DNA of 40,357 nucleotides from an uncultured Porphyromonadaceae bacterium (GTDB lineage: Bacteria > Bacteroidota > Bacteroidia > Bacteroidales > Muribaculaceae): the NCBI GenBank assembly GCA_947176605.1, contig CAMWRH010000024.1, positions 1-40,357 on the forward strand, read 5' to 3'. Below are positions 1 to 8,076 of the stretch, one piece after another. The notes under the pieces were generated by a model. The model had not been told where the DNA came from, ran no database searches, and saw nothing but the letters and a program-made list of their open reading frames with translations. A program made the position numbers and the translations under genes. How positions within the stretch are numbered: position 1 is the stretch's first letter; each line of letters begins with the position of its first letter.

Positions 1-120
1 CCTTCGTATACCTCGGATCATACTTTCGTACCCCAGGATTATACCTTCGTATACCTCGGATCATACTTTCGTACCCCAGGATTATACCTTCGTATACCCC
101 CGGATTATACTTTCGTACCA
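1..120. repeat. tandem array of 21-23 bp repeats, cut by window edge
   Basis: Two alternating half-units, about 22 bp (starting CCTTCGTATACC) and 21 bp (starting CTTTCGTACCCC), form a 43-bp period. Full periods start at 1 and 44, a variant 23-bp unit starts at 87, and a broken unit starts at 110. All half-units share a CTTCGTA or TTTCGTA start and a GGATTATA or GGATCATA end. The array stops 14 bp before the stop codon of the leftward antiporter gene. It continues beyond the left edge, so total copy number is unknown. It is non-coding as far as can be seen. Confidence 0.9.
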
Positions 121-133
121 TCCGCGACAAAGC

Positions 134-1114
134 TTACATATGCCCCACCACCAGATACACCATATAGGCCACATAGCCCGTGGCGAGCAGCGCACCCTCC
201 CAACGGTTGATGACACGCTTGCCCCATACCCATCCGAAGAGCCACAGAAGCACTGAAGCGCCCAGCAGCACAGCGAAATCCACCCAATTCATCGCCCCCA
301 GCGAGAACGGACGCGAAGTGGCGCAAAGCCCGATCACAAAGAAAGCATTGATCACACATGATCCCACCACATTCCCCACAGCAATCCCCGAATGCCCCTT
401 CCAGGCCGCTACAAACGAAGTGACCAGATCCGGCACCGAACTGCCGATGGCCACCACCGTCAGCCCCACCAGAGCCTCCGACATACCCGCATGACGCGCC
501 ACCCCCGAGGCACCCGACACAATCCAGTTGCCCCCGACCACGAGAGCCGCCAGTCCGCCGGCCACCATCAGCACCGCCAGCCACATGCGCCGCTGACGCG
601 ACGGCACGGGTTTGTTGCCCGCTCCCTCCGGTGCGGTACTGCCTCTACGCGCTATCATATACGTCAACGCACAATACACCGCAAAGAAACACAGCAGCAC
701 CAGTCCGTCGGAACGGTCAAACGCATCCACCTTCCACCCGTCAAGCAGGCGGTCGCTCGCAAGCACAAACAGCACCGCCGACGACAGAATCACCATCGGA
801 AACTCCTTATGCAGCGTCTGCCGGCTCACCACAATCGGCTGCACCATCGCGCACACACCGATCACCAGCAGCACATCGAATATATTCGCCCCCACGATAT
901 CGCCCACGGCGATTTCCGCCTTACCCTGAAGCGTGGAGGTAAGCGATATCACCAGGTCAGGCGTCGACGAACCGAACGCCACCACCGTCAGACCTATCAC
1001 CAGATCCGACACCTTGAAGCGGCGCGCTATCGCCGTAGCCCCGTCGGTGAGATAATTGGCACCCGCCACTACCCCTACCAGACCCATCACCAGAAACAAT
1101 ATGTCATGCCACAT
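134..1114 (-). CDS. Na+/Ca2+ exchanger-family (CaCA) antiporter, YrbG-like
   Basis: This 326-residue inner-membrane protein has the two inverted alpha repeats of the CaCA family, around residues 35-90 and 210-265. Each carries GLTVVA followed by GSSxPD, separated by a hydrophilic loop near residues 158-178. The family exchanges Ca2+ for Na+ or H+. The usual GTSxPE signature is changed in both halves: Thr to Ser, and the ion-ligand Glu to Asp (D53, D229). The two other ligand positions, 27 residues further on, are D80 and N256, the reverse of the archaeal NCX_Mj order Asn then Asp. Ion selectivity is therefore uncertain. The start is an ATG at 1112-1114. It lies 86 bp downstream of trkH on the same strand and may be cotranscribed with the potassium genes, although a small hairpin lies between them. 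Confidence 0.9.
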   Translation of the reverse strand: MWHDILFLVMGLVGVVAGANYLTDGATAIARRFKVSDLVIGLTVVAFGSSTPDLVISLTSTLQGKAEIAVGDIVGANIFDVLLVIGVCAMVQPIVVSRQTLHKEFPMVILSSAVLFVLASDRLLDGWKVDAFDRSDGLVLLCFFAVYCALTYMIARRGSTAPEGAGNKPVPSRQRRMWLAVLMVAGGLAALVVGGNWIVSGASGVARHAGMSEALVGLTVVAIGSSVPDLVTSFVAAWKGHSGIAVGNVVGSCVINAFFVIGLCATSRPFSLGAMNWVDFAVLLGASVLLWLFGWVWGKRVINRWEGALLATGYVAYMVYLVVGHM

Positions 1115-1146
1115 AAGCCATTCAATTTAAGAGCTTTCCAATTTAA

Positions 1147-1169
1147 GAAGCGGCAGGAAACACCGCTTC
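1147..1169 (-). terminator. small intergenic hairpin between trkH and the antiporter gene
   Basis: A 7-bp inverted repeat GAAGCGG/CCGCTTC encloses 9 nt. A 10-bp direct repeat CAATTTAAGA overlaps the same gap. There is no proper T-tract, so this may be a weak terminator or a processing site rather than an operon end. Confidence 0.35.
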
Positions 1170-1200
1170 CATGACAACACAAAATCCGGCCGGCGCCCGG

Positions 1201-2664
1201 TCAGCGCCGCCAGAAAATACCGAAGAAAAGCACCAGCACCGAGAAGAGTTCCAGACGCCCGGTAAGCATCATCAGCGACAGCACCCACTTCACAGCATCC
1301 GGCAGGAGATGATACCCTCCGGCAGCCCCGGTCAGACCGTAGCCCAGACCATTATTGCCCACACACGATATCACCGCGAAAAAGGCATCGTCGAGACTTA
1401 TGCCATAGGCCGTCACGATCAGCGCACCGATCACGATCAGCACCCCATAGATAGTGATAAACGCGCTTATACGCGCCATATCCTCATCCGGCACCACACG
1501 GCCGTTGACCCTCACCACATACATACGCTTCGGAGCCACCGAGCGCTTCACCTCATTATTGAGGTTGCGCGTCAGCGCCAGCAGACGGTCTACCTTTATG
1601 GCACCGGTCGTGGACCCGGCGCACGCCCCGCTCAGCATCAGCAGGAAGGTAAGCAGCAGTGCAAACGTGCCCCAGGCGCTGAAATCGGCCAGCGTATATC
1701 CGGTAGTGGTTATGGTCGACACCACATGGAAAAGCGGATCAAACAGCCAGTGGCTCACAGTATCCGCCCGCCCCTCCACGAGCAGCGTGACCAGAAACGC
1801 CAGATAGGCCAGCACCACAATCAGCACATAGGCCCGCAGCACATCATTGCGCCACAGGCTCCGCCAATCCCCCTTCCAGGCTCCGTAGAGCAACGCGAAA
1901 TTCACTCCCCCCACAAACATAAACACCGTCAGCACCCCCGTCACATAGTCCGAATGCCAGTAGGCTATGCTGGCGTTACGGGTGGAGAATCCCCCCGTGG
2001 ATATGGCCGTCATGGCATGGCATACGCTGTCGAAGAAACTCATCGGCCCGGCCCACAGCAGCAGCATCAGCACCAGCGTCAGCACCCCGTAGAGCGCCCA
2101 CAGGCAATTGGCCGTATAGCGTATGCGGGGGCGCAGTTTGTCGTGAGTGATACCGGTCACCTCGGCATTGTATACCGACAGACCGCTGCCGTCGTTGAGC
2201 GACGGCAGCACCGCCAGCATGAACAGCAGTATCCCCAGACCGCCGATCCACTGTATCATCGACCGCCACAGCAGCACACCCTTGCTCAGCACCTCCACAT
2301 CGGCTATCGTCGTGGCCCCGGTAGTGGTAAAGCCCGACACCGTCTCGAAAAACGCGTCGGCCGCCGACAGCGGATGGGCGCAGAACATGAACGGCAGCAT
2401 CCCGATCAGCGAAAAGATGATCCAGCCGAAACTCACCAGCATGAACCCCTCGCGCCTGCGCAGCGTAAGCGGCGTATGCCGGAAGCGGCGCCACATCACC
2501 GCGCCGCCGCCAAGCGCGATCACCGCGCCGGCCACGAATCCGCGCCAGCCCGGTTCGCGGTCAAGTATCTCAAGCACCAGCGGCACGAGCAGCAGCGCCC
2601 CCTCCACAAGGAGGAGCTGCCCAAGCACACGTGCCACCGAACGGTAACTAATCTCAATCTTCAT
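1201..2664 (-). CDS. trkH: Trk-type potassium transporter membrane subunit TrkH
   Basis: This polytopic inner-membrane K+ channel/transporter subunit has about 487 residues, normal for TrkH. Four pore-loop selectivity segments are visible: TTTGATT (about residue 115), STGGFST (about 230), TTTGYT in the third repeat, and GNNGLGYG in the fourth. This is the fourfold M1-P-M2 architecture. The reading frame extends to 2676, but that codon would be TTG; the in-frame ATG at 2662-2664 (MKIEIS) is preferred. It lies 92 bp downstream of trkA on the same strand, so the pair probably forms one transcription unit encoding the channel and its cytoplasmic NAD-binding gate. Confidence 0.95.
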   Translation of the reverse strand: MKIEISYRSVARVLGQLLLVEGALLLVPLVLEILDREPGWRGFVAGAVIALGGGAVMWRRFRHTPLTLRRREGFMLVSFGWIIFSLIGMLPFMFCAHPLSAADAFFETVSGFTTTGATTIADVEVLSKGVLLWRSMIQWIGGLGILLFMLAVLPSLNDGSGLSVYNAEVTGITHDKLRPRIRYTANCLWALYGVLTLVLMLLLWAGPMSFFDSVCHAMTAISTGGFSTRNASIAYWHSDYVTGVLTVFMFVGGVNFALLYGAWKGDWRSLWRNDVLRAYVLIVVLAYLAFLVTLLVEGRADTVSHWLFDPLFHVVSTITTTGYTLADFSAWGTFALLLTFLLMLSGACAGSTTGAIKVDRLLALTRNLNNEVKRSVAPKRMYVVRVNGRVVPDEDMARISAFITIYGVLIVIGALIVTAYGISLDDAFFAVISCVGNNGLGYGLTGAAGGYHLLPDAVKWVLSLMMLTGRLELFSVLVLFFGIFWRR

Positions 2665-2756
2665 GACTCTTATCAATTATCCTTTTACGGGAAAGACACA
2701 TCCTCTCAGCCCGCGTCTGCCACCGGAAATGAAAGGATGAGGGAACGGGGGGAGCT

Positions 2757-4100
2757 TCAATCCTTACCCTTAAACCAGTAATCCACCTTATTGAGCGCAC
2801 CCACACGGAAGAACACCAGCACACGGTCGCCGGGCAGAATCCGCGTCTTACCCTCCACGAGCCGGCCGCGCCCTCCGCGCAGCAGACCCCCTATGGTGAT
2901 CTGATGCGGCAGACGCAGATCCATCACGGCACCCGAAGTGATGCGCGACCCTTCCGCCACCGTAATGTCGGCCACCTCGGCATCCCCCAGCGCCATCACC
3001 GACTCCACACGGGCTCCGAGCCCCAGGATGATGCGCAGTATCTTGCCCGAAGTGATAAGTTTCTTATTCACCGTCTTGTCGACACCCAGACGGTCGGCCT
3101 CGGCGATATACTGTATGGCCTCGATCTGGGCCACGGTCTTCTTCACCCCCGCATCCTTGGCCATCATGCAGGCCACGATATTCGATGGGGGATCGTTGGA
3201 GAGGGCTACAAAGAGGTCGGTATCCGCCAGACCCTCGTCGCGCTGCGTAGTGATGTCGTGCACCGGGGCGCACACCACCGTAGCCTTCGGGAAATCCTCG
3301 GCCAGACGCCGGCAGGCATCCTTGTCGGGGTCGATGATGGTCAGGGCGCACCGTCCGGCCAGCCGCGAGGCAAGCTCACGGGTAATCGCTCCGGCACCGG
3401 TCACCATCACACTCTTCACATGATGGGTGGAGCGGCCGCAAAGGCGGGCCACGTCATCGGCATGCTCCGGGCGCATCACGAAATATACCGTATCCCCCCC
3501 CTGCAGACAGTCGTCGCCGCGCGGTATCAGCAGTTCGCCCCCTCGCCTGATGGCCGCCACATGGAATGTGCGCCCGTCGGGATGCAGATCCTTCAGACAC
3601 TGCCCGGCGCCCGGCGCACCGGTCTCGATGCGCACCCCGGCAAGGAGCAGTTCTCCCCCCTGCACCTCATACCACTTCAGCACCCAGTTATTGCGCATGA
3701 ACTCCACGATTTCATCAGCCACCAGCGTCTCCGGATACACCAGCTGCCCCACACCGGCACTCTCGAACCCTGCCGCCACCTCCGGCTGCAGATAATCCGA
3801 ACATCCCACGCGTGCTATCGTGCGCCCCGCGCCTAAGATAGAGGCCAACTGACAGGCCACCATATTAGTATCGCTCACCGGAGTGACGGCCACAAACAGG
3901 TCGCACTCCGCAATCCCGGCCCTGCGCAGGTCGGCCACACAGGTGGCATCGCCATAGAGGGTCATCAGATTAAACGAAGAGTCGATATTCTCCAGATATT
4001 CGCTGTCGGTGCTCATCAGCACCACATCGCAATGCTCCTCAGAGAGCATCTTGGCCAGATGTGTGCCGGTGTCGCCGCTGCCTGCAATTATGATATTCAT
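2757..4100 (-). CDS. trkA: Trk potassium transporter regulatory subunit TrkA
   Basis: This 447-residue cytoplasmic regulator has the duplicated RCK (TrkA-N plus TrkA-C) organisation. The first Rossmann nucleotide-binding motif GSGDTG is at residues 7-12. The second half begins near residue 228 with VTGAGAITREL. TrkA-C domains follow each half, the second containing LPHQITIGGLLRGG and a final PGDRVLVFF. TrkA binds NAD(H) or adenine nucleotides and gates TrkH. Length and architecture are typical. It is the first gene of the leftward trkA-trkH-antiporter set. No clear TAnnTTTG promoter was found upstream on this strand. Confidence 0.96.
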   Translation of the reverse strand: MNIIIAGSGDTGTHLAKMLSEEHCDVVLMSTDSEYLENIDSSFNLMTLYGDATCVADLRRAGIAECDLFVAVTPVSDTNMVACQLASILGAGRTIARVGCSDYLQPEVAAGFESAGVGQLVYPETLVADEIVEFMRNNWVLKWYEVQGGELLLAGVRIETGAPGAGQCLKDLHPDGRTFHVAAIRRGGELLIPRGDDCLQGGDTVYFVMRPEHADDVARLCGRSTHHVKSVMVTGAGAITRELASRLAGRCALTIIDPDKDACRRLAEDFPKATVVCAPVHDITTQRDEGLADTDLFVALSNDPPSNIVACMMAKDAGVKKTVAQIEAIQYIAEADRLGVDKTVNKKLITSGKILRIILGLGARVESVMALGDAEVADITVAEGSRITSGAVMDLRLPHQITIGGLLRGGRGRLVEGKTRILPGDRVLVFFRVGALNKVDYWFKGKD

Positions 4101-4244
4101 GTAGGTAATGTCAAAAATGATACTCCATTATCTTGAGCAAGTGGGGAGCCGGCAATCACCGACACACCGCACTCCCTGCAATGTTAATAACGCTTAAATA
4201 GCGCATATAATCCCATTCCACCCCAAAATATCGGCAAAAATCGC

Positions 4245-4252
4245 TAAATTTG
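4245..4252 (+). promoter_or_regulatory. possible -7 element for the nitroreductase gene
   Basis: TAAATTTG matches the Bacteroidetes -7 consensus TAnnTTTG. No TTTG lies at the expected 19-21 bp spacing upstream, so only half of the promoter is supported. Transcription from here would run through the repetitive element at 4265-4390 before reaching the gene. Confidence 0.4.
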
Positions 4253-4264
4253 CAAAGCCAGAGA

Positions 4265-4390
4265 AGAGCCTTCGGCTTTAGATAGGAGGAGCCTCCCACT
4301 TCCTCCTGCGGCGGTCGCGACAGGTCGCGACCCTACAACAACGAAATTCCTAATTCCTACCTCCTAATTCCTAATTCTTCCTAATTCCTA
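4265..4390. repeat. composite repetitive element (hairpins plus ATTCCTA repeats)
   Basis: This short non-coding stretch has several simple repeats in a row. There is an AGCC/GGCT mini-hairpin (about 4267-4277), then AGGAGGA (4284-4290) with its complement TCCTCCT (4301-4307). Next comes a doubled palindrome GGTCGCGAC/GGTCGCGACC (4313-4332) in which each half is itself palindromic. Last are about five copies of ATTCCTA or close variants (4346-4390). It ends 5 bp before the nitroreductase ATG, so it forms the whole 5' leader. It resembles a non-autonomous repeat insertion, but no terminal repeats or target duplication were identified. Confidence 0.7.
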
Positions 4391-4395
4391 TCCCC

Positions 4396-4995
4396 ATGCT
4401 ACCTGAAGATTCCTTCATCGAATTCGGCCGCCTTATGGCCGCCAACCGCAGCATACGCCGCTTCGACCCGGCGGTGAAAGTGACTCCGGAAACCCTGCGT
4501 GCCCTCGTCGGCCTCACACGCTACTGCGCCTCCGGACGCAACCTCCAGCCCCTGCGCTACCGCATGGTCAGCACACCCGAAGAATGCGCCGCACTCTTCC
4601 CCCACCTGCTTTGGGCCGGATACTATCAGGACTGGGACGGTCCGGCCGAAGGGGAACGCCCGGCGGCCTACCTCGTGCAGTGCCTCGACACGCGCCTGGC
4701 CCAGGACTGTCTTTGCGACGACGGTCTGCAGCTCGAAGCCATCACCCTCGGCGCCCGCACCCTCGGGCTCGGGAGCTGCATCATCAAGGCATTCAATGCC
4801 CCCGAGGCAGCCAAGGCGCTCCACCTCCCCGAATACATGAAGCCACGCTACATACTGGCACTCGGCGCACCGGCCGAACAGGTGGAAATCGTCGGCACCG
4901 ACGGCTCGCTTGAAGCCGACATACGCTACTACCGCACCCCCGACGGCACGCACCACGTCCCCAAGCGCCCGCTCGATGAGCTGCTGATCGACTGA
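4396..4995 (+). CDS. nitroreductase family protein
   Basis: This 199-residue protein is of the FMN-dependent nitroreductase fold, presumably a cytoplasmic NAD(P)H-dependent oxidoreductase of unknown substrate. Evidence is the N-terminal NRSIRRFD motif (about residues 18-25), which in the family contacts the FMN phosphate; an SGRNLQPLRY segment (about 47-56) matching the family's N-x-Q-P region; and GLGSCIIKAF (about 127-136) followed by ILALGAP, matching the G-x-G-x-C and lALG-P blocks. Length is typical of the compact subgroup. It is monocistronic: the repetitive element lies upstream and a strong hairpin terminator downstream. Confidence 0.88.
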   Translation: MLPEDSFIEFGRLMAANRSIRRFDPAVKVTPETLRALVGLTRYCASGRNLQPLRYRMVSTPEECAALFPHLLWAGYYQDWDGPAEGERPAAYLVQCLDTRLAQDCLCDDGLQLEAITLGARTLGLGSCIIKAFNAPEAAKALHLPEYMKPRYILALGAPAEQVEIVGTDGSLEADIRYYRTPDGTHHVPKRPLDELLID

Positions 4996-5075
4996 CCTCC
5001 GGCCGCGCCGCCACATCCACTCACCCTACTGCCCGCGGGCCATCCCCCCATCATATGGCGCACACTACACATAAA

Positions 5076-5110
5076 GCTGCCGCATCCCTTCTGTCAGAGG
5101 ATGCGGCAGC
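5076..5110. terminator. bidirectional hairpin terminator
   Basis: A perfect 12-bp inverted repeat GCTGCCGCATCC/GGATGCGGCAGC encloses 11 nt between the convergent nitroreductase and Crp/Fnr genes. ATTATTTTGT follows on the plus strand and TTTATGTG on the minus strand, so it can serve both. Confidence 0.88.
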
Positions 5111-5154
5111 ATTATTTTGTACGGTCATTGTCCCGGCAGTCCGGATTCAATACC

Positions 5155-5745
5155 TTATTTGATAGGCTTGAAATAATCACGCTTCAGCTTGCTGAGATAC
5201 TCCGGGGTCACGCCAAGATAGGAAGCCACCATCTTCTGCGGCACACGGTCAGTGATTTCCGGACGGTCGGCCAGCATGCGGCGGTAACGGTCGGCGGCAG
5301 TGCCGTTGTGTACCGAAGCATTCTTATACTCCTGATAGAAGCACTCGCCGTAGGCATATTTCAGCATCCAGAGCGCCATGTCATGGTCACGCTCCATGAG
5401 GGCCCAGAACTCGTCGCGGTCTATTACGAGCACGTCAGTGTCGCAGCAGGCCTCAAGGCGGTAGTAACTCGGCAGATCCATCACAAAAGAATGCTTCGAC
5501 ATCACAATCGAACCCGGCAGAGCGAAAGCGAACGTGCGCTCGCGCTCACCGTCCATATCGGCAAAACGTACGATACCGCGGGTCACGATATAGATGTCAG
5601 GGCACTTGCGTCCCTCCTGGATGATCGCCTGTCCGCGCGTATACGATTCCTCACGTGCCAGATCGAGCAGATCATCGATACCACGTCCTTTCGGAAGGTA
5701 TCCGAGCTCATTCTTGATAAGCAGTTTAATATCTTCAATCTCCAT
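5155..5745 (-). CDS. Crp/Fnr-family transcriptional regulator
   Basis: This 196-residue protein has an N-terminal cyclic-nucleotide-binding-like beta-roll (about residues 25-125) and a short C-terminal helix-turn-helix. The HTH segment VASYLGVTPEYLSKLKR (about 172-188) is typical of the small Bacteroidetes Crp/Fnr proteins. No Cys cluster suitable for an FNR-type Fe-S centre is present. The ligand is unknown. It probably binds DNA as a dimer in the cytoplasm. A -7-like element lies 84 bp upstream (5829-5836). Target genes cannot be told from the window. Confidence 0.9.
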   Translation of the reverse strand: MEIEDIKLLIKNELGYLPKGRGIDDLLDLAREESYTRGQAIIQEGRKCPDIYIVTRGIVRFADMDGERERTFAFALPGSIVMSKHSFVMDLPSYYRLEACCDTDVLVIDRDEFWALMERDHDMALWMLKYAYGECFYQEYKNASVHNGTAADRYRRMLADRPEITDRVPQKMVASYLGVTPEYLSKLKRDYFKPIK

Positions 5746-5828
5746 AATGTTATCCAGTTTTTTCTGGTATATCTGTTGATTTTATCTATGGTTTCTCGGG
5801 GTAAGAATTCTGAAATCCTTTGTAAGCG

Positions 5829-5836
5829 CAAATATA
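5829..5836 (-). promoter_or_regulatory. possible -7 element for the Crp/Fnr gene
   Basis: On the minus strand this reads TATATTTG, fitting TAnnTTTG. The matching -33 TTTG is not seen at 19-21 bp, so the call is tentative. Confidence 0.35.
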
Positions 5837-5917
5837 ACATATTTTTCAATAAGTTGTATCTCCTTCACGCGACAAATCTCAGTTTTTAGTTTAATTTTTA
5901 CCCTCTGTGATATTATC

Positions 5918-5982
5918 AGACCCCATTCTTTAATAAATATTAAACTACCATATGCAGTTAACATTTACAAAGAACGGGGTCT
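5918..5982. terminator. long inverted repeat between the Crp/Fnr gene and the secreted-protein gene
   Basis: The arms are AGACCCCATTCTTT (5918-5931) and AAAGAACGGGGTCT (5969-5982). They pair over 14 positions with one mismatch and enclose a 37-nt AT-rich loop. No T-tract follows on the minus strand. It lies 56 bp past the stop of the leftward secreted-protein gene, so it may be a 3'-end structure, or a regulator site upstream of the Crp/Fnr gene. Confidence 0.5.
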
Positions 5983-6000
5983 ATGTCAATCCGCGATCAG

Positions 6001-6012
6001 ACCTGATCAGGT
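6001..6012. promoter_or_regulatory. perfect 12-bp palindrome
   Basis: ACCTGATCAGGT is fully self-complementary and is flanked by CAG and TCTG, which nearly extend the symmetry. It lies 25 bp downstream of the stop codon of the gene ending at 6038 and about 255 bp upstream of the Crp/Fnr gene start. It could bind a dimeric protein; no function is shown. Confidence 0.4.
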
Positions 6013-6037
6013 TCTGTCACGTGGGGGGCATATCGTC

Positions 6038-7963
6038 TTACTTCACCATCACCTTCTTGCCGTCGATGATATACACGCCGGCCGGAAGGGTGCGGAGATC
6101 GGTCGATACGGGCTGGCCCTGGAGGTTGTATACCTTCACTGCGCCTTCCTGCATGATTGTGGCCACGCCGCTGTCGAACGATACGGTATACGTCTCATCA
6201 ATCGGCGCGTTGAATGAAGTGCCGTCGGTGAAGGCGCCTGCGCTTACGCTGAGCATGTATACGCCATTCTCGGTCGGTGCGGGGCTGAACACTGCCGTAT
6301 AGGCATCGCCATCGGCCTCGAATGCGGCATCCTGCTGATAGGTGACTGTGCCTGTGCCCACGAGAGTGGCGATCGCGCCTGCCACGGGAGTCACACCCTC
6401 GGCGAATTTCACGGTCACCTTGGCGATCTCGTCAGGAGAAGCGAAAGAGCCGGTAGCCGGAGTCACTTCTACGGGCTTGATCGTATAGATGTCGCGGTCG
6501 GCACCGTCTACGAGATTGAAGTTGATTATCAGCTCGGGGTTGCTTACGCCGGTCTCGGGATTCAGGCTCCATGCCTCGTTGCCGAACGCGCCCTGCTCCA
6601 CCGTGATCTCATACCTGCCGTTGTAAGTGGGTTCCTTACCGAAGGATGCGGAGAAGTAGGAGTAGTTTTCATTTACGCCATAAGCTTTCTTAAGACGGCC
6701 CGATGCCTGGAAGTCGCCGTTGACCTCACGGATAGTCACATTGGCTGCAGTACCGGGAGCCACAACGAGATTCGGCTCCTCGCAATAGAAGAAGATCGAC
6801 TCAAGTGATTTCTCAGCCGAGATCTCTCCGTCGGCATTCGGCTTGGGAGTGCTGATGGCAAGCGAGAGTGTATACTCTACGGGAGCCTGGGCAGACTCAA
6901 TTGTCCAGCTCAGCTCGATTTCCTCGTTAACGGCGCAGACACCGTCATTTTTAGCCAACAGCGCACCTTCGGGGAATGTGAGCGTATACACACCGGGAGC
7001 GTTGAGCACGTCGGGGAGCTCGAAGCCGAGGAGGTTGCTGTCGACCTCTACTACCTCCACACCCTCTACGGCCACACCGTCGCATGCCAGGACGATATCT
7101 CCGGCCACCTCAAGAGCCTCGATATTGGGGAAGTATACCTGGATGTCGCGCAGCTCATCCACCACTCCCTCTTCGGGCATCACCATGTAGCTCCAGTCGG
7201 TGGCATCGGCGGCACCTTCTATCACCCATGTCATCACGATATCCTCGGGATTGAGTTCGATATCCTCGTAGCCGTCGCCTTCGTCGTTGCCATAGCCGGT
7301 GAGCACGTTAGCGGGGAATGTAAGCGTATATGTACCCGGCTCGCGGAGCACGTCGGCAGGCTCGATATTTATGAAGTTGGCCTCAACCGTCTTGTCGGCA
7401 GCCACAGGCACACCGTCGCGGGCCAGCACGATATCACTCTTTGAGTTGATATCGAGTTCCTCCACGCCGTCAAACATGATGTTGATGTCGCGGATTTCGG
7501 TCACTACACCCTCTTCGGGGAGTACCATATAGCTCCAGTCGAATACGCCGACAGGCATCGACGACTTGATTTCGTAGGTGATCACTATATCACTTTCCAC
7601 GATGCCATAATAGCCGTACTCGTCATTGGCGGCGTCATAAGCCGCATATCCGGCTACCGACCACTCGGGGATATTGACATGATAGGTGGCCGGCTGTGTC
7701 TGCTCGGCGCCGAGCATGAACTGGAGCTGGTTGTCGTTGACCACCTCTACATCCACACCCTTTACCGTCTGTCCATCGCGGGTGATGGTCAGGGCGTCTC
7801 TTGAGTAAATCTCGATTTCATCCACATTGGGGAATGTGACTGTCACGAGCTGGAGCACCGACACCTCACCCTCAGCCGGGTCGACGGTGTAGCTCATGTC
7901 GTAGGCCTGCGCGGCTGTCACCGTGAGTGCGGCGGCCGCAAATGCAGTAAAGAATTGTTTCAT
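6038..7963 (-). CDS. secreted multi-domain protein with Ig-like repeats and C-terminal sorting domain
   Basis: This is a 641-residue exported protein of unknown function. Residues 1-20 form a signal peptide ending AQA. At least three homologous repeats of about 110 residues follow (about 22-140, 143-250 and 255-360). Each opens with a [DM]-[WM]-SY block, then xxPEEGVV or DPAEGEV, and includes a TYTLTFP-like strand; repeats 2 and 3 are closest. Two further beta-rich regions follow, the last near 500-590. The C-terminus (about 600-641) has YNLQGQPV, LPAGVYII and a final VMVK, which fits a type A type IX sorting domain. It is the last of three such genes read leftward, 113 bp after the previous one. 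No catalytic motif was seen; an adhesive or structural surface role is possible. Confidence 0.85.
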   Translation of the reverse strand: MKQFFTAFAAAALTVTAAQAYDMSYTVDPAEGEVSVLQLVTVTFPNVDEIEIYSRDALTITRDGQTVKGVDVEVVNDNQLQFMLGAEQTQPATYHVNIPEWSVAGYAAYDAANDEYGYYGIVESDIVITYEIKSSMPVGVFDWSYMVLPEEGVVTEIRDINIMFDGVEELDINSKSDIVLARDGVPVAADKTVEANFINIEPADVLREPGTYTLTFPANVLTGYGNDEGDGYEDIELNPEDIVMTWVIEGAADATDWSYMVMPEEGVVDELRDIQVYFPNIEALEVAGDIVLACDGVAVEGVEVVEVDSNLLGFELPDVLNAPGVYTLTFPEGALLAKNDGVCAVNEEIELSWTIESAQAPVEYTLSLAISTPKPNADGEISAEKSLESIFFYCEEPNLVVAPGTAANVTIREVNGDFQASGRLKKAYGVNENYSYFSASFGKEPTYNGRYEITVEQGAFGNEAWSLNPETGVSNPELIINFNLVDGADRDIYTIKPVEVTPATGSFASPDEIAKVTVKFAEGVTPVAGAIATLVGTGTVTYQQDAAFEADGDAYTAVFSPAPTENGVYMLSVSAGAFTDGTSFNAPIDETYTVSFDSGVATIMQEGAVKVYNLQGQPVSTDLRTLPAGVYIIDGKKVMVK

Positions 7964-8076
7964 ATAAGTTGATTTTAGTTAGTTTTCGGTTTATAGGAAT
8001 ACTCACCCTCCGCAATCTCCGCATTTACGCACGGTGTGCTGCCGGAGAGAAGGAGAGGAAGCGAGGGGGTGAAGTG

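Noticed and set aside
1-120. CRISPR array at the left edge
   Set aside because: Units are adjacent with no unique spacers between them, are shorter than typical repeats, and no cas genes are visible.
1171-2781. 536-codon open frame on the plus strand opposite trkH
   Set aside because: It is antisense to a clear trkH with all four pore motifs, is rich in His, Arg and Gln, and has no recognisable domain. It results from codon bias in a GC-rich gene.
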